From Glomus cerebriforme (taxonomy: Eukaryota > Glomeromycota > Glomeromycetes > Glomerales > Glomeraceae): a stretch of DNA of 11,776 bases. The stretch spans positions 182,865 to 194,640 of the forward strand of contig QKYT01000001.1 in the NCBI GenBank assembly GCA_003550305.1. The letters run 5' to 3'. The position numbers and the translations under genes were made by a program. Of this stretch, positions 1 to 7,298 are shown one piece after another. The number at the start of each line of letters is the position of its first letter. Within the stretch, counting starts at the first letter, position 1. The notes below the pieces were generated by a model. That model had not been told where the DNA came from and did no database searches. It worked only from the letters and a program-made list of their open reading frames with translations.

Positions 1-19
1 GCACCTAGAAATGCGAAAT

Positions 20-102
20 TAGTACCATTCGATATGCTTCCTTAGTGAGGCGAATCGAATGAGCTATATTTCATCTTTTTATGATCACTGGATAGCGAGA
101 TA
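20..102. repeat. Dispersed hairpin repeat, copy 1
   Basis: This segment resembles 4541-4632 along most of its length. Shared blocks in the same order are a GAAAT lead-in, TACCATT, a hairpin around GAGGCGAAT or GAGACGAAT, AATNAGCTA, and ATCACTGGA before an AGATA end. The hairpin here pairs ATTCGAT (27-33) with ATCGAAT (54-60), with CCT (40-42) facing AGG (48-50) near the loop. Base changes in one arm are partly matched by changes in the other arm between the two copies (ATTCGAT/ATCGAAT here, ATTGGATTC/GAATCCAAT there), so the fold itself may be kept. I see no coding potential. It is probably an old interspersed repeat, family unknown. Confidence 0.5.
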
Positions 103-132
103 ATTAATAAATTNTATTTTTTAATTCTATAG

Positions 133-184
133 TATACATATTGGGTACCCNATGTATAGCAGAATTTACGCATTTTGGGTACCC
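133..184. repeat. Twin GGGTACCC palindromes
   Basis: The 8-bp palindrome GGGTACCC occurs at 143-150 and again at 177-184. The first copy is bracketed by the inverted arms TATACAT (133-139) and ATGTATA (152-158). An unresolved N at 151 sits exactly at the edge of the first palindrome, so the symmetry there cannot be fully judged. Confidence 0.5.
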
Positions 185-192
185 GATATTTA

Positions 193-222
193 TAAGATAT
201 CTGTAAGATATCTGTAAGATAG
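193..222 (+). repeat. 11-bp tandem repeat, about 2.7 copies
   Basis: The unit TAAGATATCTG is repeated head to tail twice without error (193-203 and 204-214). A third copy, TAAGATAG, is incomplete. The unit contains the palindrome AGATATCT. It is an ordinary short tandem repeat. Confidence 0.8.
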
Positions 223-939
223 ATCAGTTTTTGACCAGTGAATTTAAGACCTTTCTACTTTTTTTAGGAATATAATTATGGCTGGCTTTGACTTTAAGAA
301 CAAAAAACTAGCATTAATTTTGAGTTTTGACGTTCATTTAGTCTTTGCTTCTAAATTACACAACATACAGTATAAAAATTAAAAAAAAATTTATAGTTTA
401 TATAAAGTAAAGAGAGCAGATAAATAGAGTTATATTGTGGGTTTTGGTTTGTTTGGTTTTAAAATTAAGTACTAAAATAAATTTAAATAAATATTATTAA
501 TAAATTATGAATTTTATTACAATAAAATTGATAAAATGATAAAATTATAGTAATGTAGTTTTTCTAGTTTATAAATTAAAAAATAACATGTCATTTAGTT
601 ATGTCATGTCATACATTATCACCAGCATCTGCCACATACCAGTAAACTAAAATTAACTCTCTTTACATTCATATGATTGGTTTAAATTCTATAACTTTAT
701 ATTTTCTCTTATAACCTCAAATTTAACTTTCAAACTTCAATAGTTTCTCTTACATTAAATAACTTTACATAGAATAATTAAACTAATTATTCAATATTAA
801 TTAAATCTCAGGCATACCATGAGCATATTCAAAATAACTTTTAATAATTAATAATTTTTATTATTTTTTATTTCTTTGAGCTCGAAAGCTAAAATTTTAA
901 CAAAGGAAAAATCCTTTGCTTTTATAATTCTTTTTATTT
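223..939. other. Gene-free AT-rich stretch
   Basis: I see no supportable gene here. An ATG at 278 opens 34 codons ending with TAA at 380-382. Nothing supports it beyond being open, so I do not call it. GTAAAGAGAG (407-416) and its exact complement CTCTCTTTAC (657-666) form a 10-bp inverted repeat about 240 bp apart, which could mark a small decayed element. CAAAGGA-AAAA-TCCTTTG (901-918) is a perfect short hairpin. Confidence 0.5.
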
Positions 940-969
940 ACTATGTTTCACTAAACTATGTTTCACTAA
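940..969 (+). repeat. Perfect 15-bp tandem duplication
   Basis: ACTATGTTTCACTAA at 940-954 is repeated exactly at 955-969. It sits just upstream of the pyrimidine tract and is probably a recent slippage duplication. Confidence 0.85.
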
Positions 970-979
970 CTATTTGTAA

Positions 980-1083
980 TACTTCATTTCCTTTATTCTT
1001 TCTTTCTTTCTCTTATTTCTATATGTTTTCTTTCATTCTTCATTTCTTTCTTATATATTTTTTTCTTTCTTTCTTTTATTTCT
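980..1083 (+). repeat. TTTC-rich polypyrimidine tract
   Basis: The + strand is almost purely T and C over about 100 bases, with TTTC as the recurring unit and rare ATAT interruptions. The open frame across it (876-1103) encodes only a Phe/Ser/Tyr-rich low-complexity string, so it is not a gene. Long polypurine-polypyrimidine tracts can form triplex DNA, but nothing here shows function. Confidence 0.8.
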
Positions 1084-1447
1084 ATATACTAAACTACTTG
1101 TGATACTATAAATTACCCCTTCTATGATGTAATTGTACTTCTCCATTTAATGACTTATAATGACTCATAATTAATCATGCAGATCTCATGATTATCCATC
1201 TTGTTGATCTATCTTATTGATCATTTACTTTGCCACATTTACTTCGCCATCTTACTATTATGTCACATATTATTCCTATGTGTTAATAAACTAAACTATA
1301 AATTATCTAAAATATAAATTAAACTATAAAACTATCTAAAATGTAAATGTTAATTCTTATACTATAAATATTATAATTAACAGTAATCTTTACGTAATTT
1401 ATCCTATATCTTTGATTACAACGTCACAATTTACGGTAATGTTACTA
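1084..1447. other. Gene-free AT-rich stretch
   Basis: No gene is visible. TAATCATG (1172-1179) and CATGATTA (1187-1194) make an 8-bp inverted repeat around CAGATCT. ATTTACTTTGCCAC and ATTTACTTCGCCAT form an imperfect direct repeat near 1225-1250. The rest is AT-rich without clear structure. Confidence 0.5.
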
Positions 1448-1540
1448 ATTATGTCAAATGTTGAAGTTAGGTCATTTGACACATAATACGTCATACGTCA
1501 TCCAGACGTATATCCTGTAATGTGAGACGTAATGACATAA
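1448..1540. repeat. ACGT-rich inverted-repeat cluster
   Basis: ATTATGTCAAATG (1448-1460) faces CATTTGACACATAAT (1473-1487), a stem with a 2-base bulge. TACGTCA then occurs twice in perfect tandem (1487-1493 and 1494-1500), followed by GACGTA near 1505 and GACGTAA near 1527. In DNA this poor in G and C, four ACGT cores within 45 bp stand out. TGACGTA is known as a bZIP/CRE-like binding core, but with no gene nearby a regulatory role is only a guess. The inverted repeats fit a small decayed element equally well. Confidence 0.4.
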
Positions 1541-2202
1541 CCCTAAGGTTGAGTTATATCTGCTAAATGATTATAAAAATATATGATTGTAATACAGTAA
1601 TATGATTATATCACATTCTATTCATATAACATTATGTGTAATTATATACTGTAGTTATCCAGTCAAAATTATATGACCAAAAAATTTTAGAAATCAGATA
1701 AAACTTACCAATAATAATTCTGATGAATTCATAGTCTCAAATCACTTAAAGTTCAATCATTAGCTTGAAATAAATTTTTTGCTAAGCTACAATACATGTA
1801 TCCTGAAAAATAAGTAGATCATATGATTAGTCTGTATAATATATTAATTTTACATATAATCAAAAAAAAATTATATATGCTAACCTTTAGTCTATTTTTT
1901 CCCCAGTTTAGTTTTAATACAGGACTTATCTTATAAGTAAATAGTAATGACATAATTATATATTATAGGACTTTATAATTTTGAGATCTACAAAAACTAA
2001 CTATTTTTGCATCTTGCAAGTAGATCTGGTTCCTTTAGAATCCTTTTTATATAAAAAGGTATAAAAATTTTATTTACATGTGCTTTCATAGAGTTCTTGA
2101 CATCATATAACAATGCTAATCACTTTTCTTATCTCCTTAACTTTTTTTTAGCAAAATATAAAGCATGTAGGGGTATGTAAAAGTTCAGCTAACTTTCCTG
2201 CA
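1541..2202. other. Gene-free AT-rich stretch
   Basis: I see nothing here that can be called a gene or a clear element. The sequence is AT-rich with scattered short homopolymers and no long open frame. A TAGGGGTATG motif near 2168 recurs near 6363 inside the hAT-like element, which may be an old shared repeat fragment. Confidence 0.5.
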
Positions 2203-2276
2203 AAAATTATTTCCATAAAAATAATACAAAAATAACATATATATATCAGAAGTTGTATATATATGGAAGTAATTTT
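2203..2276. repeat. Inverted repeat with 15-bp arms
   Basis: AAAATTATTTCCATA (2203-2217) is complementary at 14 of 15 positions to TATGGAAGTAATTTT (2262-2276). The spacer between them is AT-rich and includes TA repeats. It could be a tiny foldback element or a chance hairpin. Confidence 0.55.
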
Positions 2277-2629
2277 TTCTCATTATGGATCTTATATTTA
2301 GAAATTAAAATAACTGATAAAAACATTACTCTGAATTGTCTTATTATTCCTACAGGAAAATTATGAATATTCCTTGCATTAAAAATTACAATTCACAAAA
2401 ATAAAGGTTATATTAAACTTTAGAATGCATTATTTTATAGTATTCTTCTCAAAATTTGTATAATTTAAGCCAAAAGCATTATTAAAAAGAAAATGAATAG
2501 TATGATGACTCTATTTCTGATTATTTTACTAAGAAACCTAAAGCAAAGTACTTCCATATTACCATATACCTCAATTATAATAATTAATTTTTATATCAGT
2601 TATTTTGACAATTTTTTTTGGATTTTATA
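2277..2629. other. Gene-free AT-rich stretch
   Basis: No gene or clear element is visible. GAATTGT (2333-2339) and ACAATTC (2388-2394) form a weak inverted repeat. The rest is unremarkable AT-rich sequence. Confidence 0.45.
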
Positions 2630-3025
2630 ATTTATCATCATGGTGATGCATCACCAGTATCACGTAATTTATAATTCTGGCTGGAATTAAATAATTTGCA
2701 ATGAAATTGCCTTTTTAAAAATTTTATATAACAAAATTTCAATTTTTGAGAGAAATAAAATTGCCTTTTCAGATTGTGTAATATTACCTAAGATCCAAAT
2801 AAGGAAATTTTGGCCAGCATTATAAAATTTAGGCAAAATTAAACATGTAATGAATAATATGTGACAAATAGTATTTATCACACCAAAAAATTCTGTCCCT
2901 AGAATAAATAGTAAAAATAGAAAACTACAGTGTGATGTAAAAGATAACAAATTATTATATAATATAAGTCATGTGATATAATAGGTCATGTGATAGGGTA
3001 GCGATGCATCACTATGGCGATAAAT
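2630..3025. mobile_element. MITE-like element with terminal inverted repeats
   Basis: The left end (2630-2655) and the complement of the right end (3025-3000) match at most positions: both begin ATTTATC, then CAT, then GTGATGCATC. A TA dinucleotide lies just outside each end (2628-2629 and 3026-3027), compatible with a TA target duplication as in Tc1/mariner-type MITEs. The left end holds a perfect 14-bp palindrome GGTGATGCATCACC (2642-2655), and the right end holds GATGCATC (3003-3010). A second reading is a shorter hAT-like insert between two GATGCATC copies used as an 8-bp duplication; because that 8-mer is palindromic, the two readings are hard to separate. The inverted similarity outside it favours the longer element. 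There is no transposase; the 87-codon open frame on the - strand (2687-2950) is low-complexity and spurious. Confidence 0.65.
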
Positions 3026-3315
3026 TACTTTTTTTATTTTTTTTTATTTCTTAAATAAAGCATATATTACATTCTTATTATAAATCATAAAAAATATTAT
3101 GTGTAATAATGTAATATAATTGGCTGACAATTCTGTATTACATTTTAATTGCATATATATGAGGTAAATATAATATATTAACTGATACAAAAAAAAATCT
3201 CTTTATTATCTTCAAATATATCTTACTTCAGAAGTAATAAAATACTTTTATATTTATAAATTAGCTTTACATTAGGAAGTTTTGAACAGGTGTATAATAT
3301 ATAAACATACGTCAT
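3026..3315. other. Gene-free AT-rich stretch
   Basis: I see nothing beyond AT-rich sequence with several T and A homopolymer runs. Confidence 0.4.
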
Positions 3316-3392
3316 GTATTGCTTAATACCAAAAAAAGTATTGCGCAATTAATCCTTTATAAACTAACATGATTAAAAATACATTGCGCAAC
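3316..3392. repeat. Repeated TTGCGCAA palindromes
   Basis: ATTGCGCAAT (3340-3349) is a perfect 10-bp palindrome, and TTGCGCAA returns at 3384-3391. A related GTATTGCTTAATAC hairpin lies at 3316-3329. GTGTTGTGCAAT near 8314-8325 looks like a decayed copy of the same motif. CpG is rare in this window, so a repeated GCGC core is distinctive. It probably marks the end of an old interspersed repeat. Confidence 0.45.
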
Positions 3393-3469
3393 ACATTTTT
3401 AGGTATATAACAGGAACCCGAACAATCTATGTATAGGTCAGATGAAAATTTTAAAATTTACTATGATCA

Positions 3470-3546
3470 ATAAGCAAACTATTTTCAACTCTGCTAAGCA
3501 AACTCTCATTATGATTTAAGAAAATTTGGCTCTATTAAGCAAACTG
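3470..3546 (+). repeat. Scattered TAAGCAAAC direct repeats
   Basis: TAAGCAAAC occurs three times here (near 3471, 3494 and 3536) and once near 4885. A longer context, CTATG(A/T)TCAATAAGCAAAC, is shared between the copies near 3471 and 4885. I infer related repeat fragments. Confidence 0.5.
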
Positions 3547-3587
3547 TTTTGTGATTTATATATATTAAGTAAAATTTGTAGTTTTTT

Positions 3588-4009
3588 TATATTAAACTCA
3601 AAATTGGCATTCAAAACCTATTTTATAGATTAAGTAAAGTTGTAGAGCAAATAAAATTACATGTAATACTCAAATTTCAAAAGTATATAACAGATAGTTA
3701 AGGTTCACGATTAACTTTCATATTCTGATTTTGTATTTTTAGCAGTTTCTCTATATTAAACTTAAAATCAGCATTTAAAACCTACTTTTTGAGATTAAGT
3801 AAAGTTGTAGAGCAAATAAAATTACACATAATACTTAAATTTCAAAAGTATATAACAGATAGTTAAGACTCATGATTAACTTTTGTATTCTGCTTGATTT
3901 TGCATTTTAGCAGTTTCTATATATTAAACTCAAAATCGACATTCATAACCTATTTTTTGAAATTAATTAAAATATAATATTCAAATTTTAAAAGTATACA
4001 ACAGTTAAA
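3588..4009 (+). repeat. Tandem repeat, unit 164-168 bp, about 2.5 copies
   Basis: Copies start at 3588, 3752 and 3920, each opening with TATATTAAACT(C/T)AAAAT. Each full copy then carries CATT(C/T)(A/A)AAACCTA, GATTAAGTAAAGTTGTAGAG, and AAAGTATATAACAGATAGTTAAG, and ends with AGCAGTTTCT. The first two copies are close to each other; the third is shorter and more diverged, lacking the AGTTGTAGAG block. I see no open frame along the unit. It is a non-coding tandem array. Confidence 0.85.
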
Positions 4010-4121
4010 AAATGTTAAAATTTGTAAAAAAAGTTACTAAGTAAAATAAATGCAACTTTTAATAATTGATGTAGAAATAGTATTGTAAAAACAAAAATTT
4101 GGAAAAGAAAAAACACATTTT

Positions 4122-4138
4122 CCCTACCTCCCACCCCC
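4122..4138 (-). other. G-rich tract, possible two-tier G-quadruplex
   Basis: The + strand reads CCCTACCTCCCACCCCC, so the - strand has G runs of 5, 3, 2 and 3 with 1-2 base loops. It can form at most a two-tetrad quadruplex. It is one of the few C-rich patches in a window that is mostly A and T. Confidence 0.4.
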
Positions 4139-4242
4139 TTGTTTTCAATTTCTATATATCACTTTTGGTATTATACAAACGCGTATACATTTTAGACTTT
4201 GTCATGTAAAAGTTTATTATGTAATCATATATAATTTCATTG

Positions 4243-4349
4243 CACGATCACGTATAAAAATAAATTAATTTTTGTTACACTGTTACATATAAAAATAGAT
4301 TAAATTTCGTTATACCATCATGTATTAAATTTACATGTTAATTTTGTTT
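4243..4349 (+). repeat. 35-bp tandem repeat, three copies
   Basis: Related copies start at 4243, 4278 and 4313 with exact 35-bp spacing. Each has CA(C/T)NNTNACNTAT, then AAAAATA(A/G)ATTAA, then TTNGTTA. The third copy is diverged. A possible weak fourth copy lies before 4243. Confidence 0.7.
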
Positions 4350-4410
4350 ATGTGTCTTTAATTTTAAGAGTATATTTTTAAAATATTTAATGTCATACAA
4401 CATATTCCAT

Positions 4411-4738
4411 ATACCGTATAGTTCCAAAATTAAGCATTACCCGAAAATAAGCATCTTTACATATAAGAAATAACCCAAAAATAAGCACTCTTTTGATAAT
4501 AAATTTATGATATCTCGGCCAATATTTATCCTAGAGATATGAAATAACTACCATTGGATTCCTCTTATTGAGACGAATCCAATAAGCTAAATAAATTACA
4601 TTAATTTCTAATCACTGGAACACAAGATATCCTAAATACAAAATTAATATAAATATGATTTTTTTAAAAAAATTATACACCGAAATTAAGCATCCCTATA
4701 ACAAAAAAAGTGTGCTTAATTTCGAAAATATACGGTAT
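4411..4738. mobile_element. MITE-like element with ATACCGTATA inverted ends
   Basis: The left end (4411-4436) and the complement of the right end (4738-4713) share ATACCGTATA followed by AAATTAAGCA, matching at roughly 22 of 26 positions. ATTCCA lies at 4404-4409 and overlaps the right end at 4737-4742, and TA lies at both ends, so the exact boundary and target duplication are not settled. Inside the left half, (C)CCGAAAATAAGCA-type motifs repeat two to three times. The right end itself folds: CGAAATTAAGCA (4681-4692) pairs perfectly with TGCTTAATTTCG (4713-4724). A copy of another hairpin repeat occupies the middle (4510-4632). There is no transposase gene. Confidence 0.6.
4510..4632. repeat. 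Dispersed hairpin repeat, copy 2
   Basis: This copy has short inverted ends, GATATCT (around 4509-4515) and AGATATC (around 4625-4631). Its central hairpin pairs ATTGGATTC (4553-4561) with GAATCCAAT (4575-4583), and CTC (4562-4564) faces GAG (4570-4572) in the loop. It corresponds to 20-102 at the window start. It lies wholly inside the 4411-4738 element, so it is either part of that element or nested in it. Confidence 0.6.
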
Positions 4739-4959
4739 TCCAAAATAAGTTTCTGCTATGCAAATACATTACTGAGTTATCAAATTTATATGTGCTATGC
4801 ATATAAAATACTAACTATTTTAAATTTAACCCTTTAAATAAGCAAAAAAAAATCTCACTAGGAGTAAAAATTTTCTATGTTCAATAAGCAAACTCAAATT
4901 CTACCTATTCATATATTGTTCAGGATTCTTATATAACAATATACAATAAAATAACAGTA
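4739..4959. other. Gene-free AT-rich stretch
   Basis: No gene is visible. The only notable item is a TTCAATAAGCAAAC motif near 4880-4893, shared with 3468-3479. Confidence 0.4.
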
Positions 4960-5060
4960 GTTTAAAAATGCATATAACAATACTAGATTAGTTGAAAATG
5001 CATATTATTAGTTGAAAAATGCATATAAAAATGTTGAAAAACACATATAACAATACAAAT
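4960..5060 (+). repeat. AAAATGCATAT short tandem repeat
   Basis: AAAATGCATAT recurs at about 4965, 4995 and 5016, with a decayed copy (AAAACACATAT) near 5037. Spacing is 30, 21 and 21 bp, and GTTG precedes the later copies. It is a simple degenerate tandem repeat. Confidence 0.65.
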
Positions 5061-5224
5061 TTTAGTATATATTAACTATATTTATTAAATAAAAGCATTG
5101 TTAATTGATTTTATTATATTTAAACTATATTTGTTTATTAAAAATGTATTAAATTACAAATTCTTCCTAGATATACTAATTATACTATATTAACTATGCT
5201 ATACTAACTAACTATTCAATTCTA
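5061..5224. other. AT-rich spacer
   Basis: This is AT-rich sequence with loosely repeated CTATACTAACTA-like words and no gene. It leads into the hairpin array. Confidence 0.4.
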
Positions 5225-6167
5225 ATATCCAAATCTGAAATCTACAAAAAAGTAACTAAGTTTCGCAGCTAAGTTACGAAACTTACATTTCTGATTTCCA
5301 AAAACCCAAATTTTAAGAAACAAACTAAATCTACAAAAAAAAAGAAAAACATTCAGTTAGAATGTTTCTAATAAAGAAAAAAAAATGAAAAAATGAAGTT
5401 TTATAATAAAACATTTGTTACGAAACTTACATTTCAGTTTTCCAAATCTAGGAGCAAATCTACAAAAAAAGAAGAAACATTCAGTTAGAACATTTCTTAA
5501 AAAAAAATAAAAAAAATGAAGTTTCGTAATAAAACATTTATTACAAAACTTATATTTTGATTTTTCAAGTCCAGAAGCAAATCTACAAAAAAAAAAAGAA
5601 AAACATTCAGTTAGAATGTTTCTATACAAAGAAAAAAAATGAAAAACGAAGTTTGTAATAAAATGAACATTATGAAACTTACATTTCCATTTCTATTTCC
5701 AAAGCTGAATCTATAAAAAGAAAAGAAGAAACGGTCGATTAGACATTTTTCGTTACAAAACTTACCGTTTTCTAAATCCAAGTACCTGAACCGAAGGAGA
5801 GTCTACAGAAAAGAAAAGAACCATTAGAAAGTATTTCTAAAAAAAAAGAAAAAAATGTCAAGTTTTACAAAGAAACTTATCATTCTCTAATTTCATGTAC
5901 TAATCTGAAAGCCAAGAGAACCTACAAAAGAAAAAAAAAAGAAAATGTTAGAAATGTTTCTATAAAAGAAAACCAAAAAAATATGGTAAGTTTTCCAAAG
6001 AAACTTGAGAAACTTACCATTTCTGATTCCAGTATCAAACTGAAAGTACAGAGAACCTACAAGAAAAGAAAGAAGAAATATTAGAAACGTTTCTTTAAAA
6101 AAAAATGAAAAAAATGATAAGTTTCGTAAAGAAACTTACCATTTTTCCTTTTCAGTCTAGACTGAAG
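5225..6167 (+). repeat. Dual-hairpin satellite-like array, left part
   Basis: About eight diverged units are marked by the anchor GAAACTTAC(A/C)(A/T)TT near 5278, 5422, 5545, 5674, 5757, 5872, 6009 and 6131, mostly 115-145 bp apart (one gap is about 83). Each unit has CTACAAAAAA, hairpin A (GAAACATTC/GAATGTTTC type), a run of A-rich DNA, then hairpin B (TAAGTTTC, short loop, GAAACTTA). A clear hairpin B is at 6118-6125 with 6131-6138. The early units and the late units form two sub-types. The 90-codon open frame on the - strand (5357-5629) merely reads across the array and repeats with it, so I do not call it a gene. The array continues at 7299 after the inserted transposon. Confidence 0.8.
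6160..6167 (+). repeat. Target site duplication, left copy
   Basis: GACTGAAG directly abuts the left end of the hAT-like element. The same 8 bases abut its right end at 7291-7298. Confidence 0.8.
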
Positions 6168-7290
6168 TAGTATTAGCATATGATAAGGTCATATAAAAAT
6201 TTTCTAGGTCATTTGATCATAAGTCATATGACTCTATTATCATAAGTCATATAAGTCATAATTATGTAATTTGATTATTCTGGCCAATATTATTGAATAA
6301 TTCTGGCCAGAATTACAGATAGTATAACATTACACAATTTGCAAATAAATTTTGTATAATCTAGGGGTATGGAAGGGTACAACAAATGTATTATACAATA
6401 ATATTCCTAATAAATATAACTGTCTTACATATAAAATTCATATGTATTACTAATAAAATGTAATGATTAATAGAGAAAACACCCTTGCAATTAAAAAATT
6501 CAGCTAATTAAACTAAGTCATCCTTGAAATGCAGTGATCATTATATCTTTTTATTATTTCAAGTCTTTTAGATATATTTGAATGTTACTAAAGAAAAGAA
6601 AACTACTATCAGTGATTTTATTTCAGTATTTATAATAAAAAAATCAATATGTAAAAATTATAAACAAATTTATTTTAATAAATTTTTAATAAAAAAGTGG
6701 GTTATTATTGTCAAAAAATATTTTTTATTATTTTTTAATTTAATTTTCTTTATACATATTTTAGAATAATACTAGAATAATATAATACATTAATAACTAA
6801 CTTAAGAAAGTCAAAAATACACCAATAATCATGAAATTTTGGCAATATACTGTTCTTACTAACACTAATCTACTCTTAAATATCAGCTTTTAGAAATGTC
6901 ACGTATCAAAAGTTATAGCCTTTGAGATGTTTCTTGATATATTAAATTAATAAATAATCATTGTATTCAGGGGTAGACATTATTGGACAGTTACGATATT
7001 ATACAAATCACATAACATAGTAAGTAACACCCCCATACCTTTAGGTATAACCTAATTAAAATCCAAAATCTTCCATTTTAAGATCTTGTATAACTTTATT
7101 TTCTTTTATAGTAATTAATTTGCAAATCAAATTTTATTAAAAAATCAAATTCTGGCCAAATTCATAATGTCAGCCTAAATTATGAAATTTTATAACAAAG
7201 TCATAAGTCATAAACTTCTGCCAAATAACAAAAGTTATATGACAAATCATGTAAGTCATATAGGTTATATGATGTCATGTGCTAATACTG
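6168..7290. mobile_element. hAT-like non-autonomous transposon
   Basis: The left terminus reads TAGTATTAGCATATGATA and the complement of the right terminus reads CAGTATTAGCACATGACA. The only three differences in 18 bases are T versus C. An exact 8-bp direct repeat, GACTGAAG, flanks the element. An 8-bp duplication and termini starting (C/T)AG are typical of the hAT superfamily. Subterminal AAGTCATA and GTCATATGAC words are repeated at both ends, as expected of transposase-binding sites. Inverted similarity seems to extend further inward, with GGCCAGAATT and TTTGCAAAT blocks in both halves. The inside carries no transposase: the one open frame (6578-6769) is a short Lys/Ile/Phe-rich string. 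The element interrupts the hairpin array, so it is younger than that array. Confidence 0.8.
6298..6315. repeat. 18-bp perfect palindrome
   Basis: TAATTCTGGCCAGAATTA is a perfect palindrome inside the hAT-like element. Related GGCCA or GGCTA/GGCTG motifs occur near 2676, 2812, 6283, 7152, 8100 and 8123. Confidence 0.75.
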
Positions 7291-7298
7291 GACTGAAG
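7291..7298 (+). repeat. Target site duplication, right copy
   Basis: GACTGAAG repeats 6160-6167 exactly. Joining 6167 to 7299 gives a continuous unit like that near 6036-6058 (compare AAACTGAAAGTACAGAGAACC). Confidence 0.8.

Noticed and set aside
278..382. 34-codon open frame starting MAGFDF
   Set aside because: It is short and isolated, and I see no homology signal; a T-rich AG upstream could be a splice acceptor but no partner exon is visible.
876..1103. 75-codon open frame on +
   Set aside because: It reads through a TTTC-rich pyrimidine tract and encodes a low-complexity Phe/Ser/Tyr string.
1541..1550. CCCTAA telomere-like word
   Set aside because: A single copy only, with no array.
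2687..2950. 87-codon open frame on -
   Set aside because: It lies wholly inside a terminal-inverted-repeat element, has no recognisable motif and is rich in Leu, Ile and Phe as expected from AT-rich DNA.
4655..4837. 60-codon open frame on +
   Set aside because: It crosses the right end of the 4411-4738 element, including its hairpin, and has no motif.
5357..5629. 90-codon open frame on -
   Set aside because: Its peptide repeats because it reads the satellite units; the frame is not kept in the other units.
6578..6769. 63-codon open frame on + inside the hAT-like element
   Set aside because: It is far too short for a transposase and has no DDE or dimerisation motif, only Lys/Ile/Phe-rich sequence.
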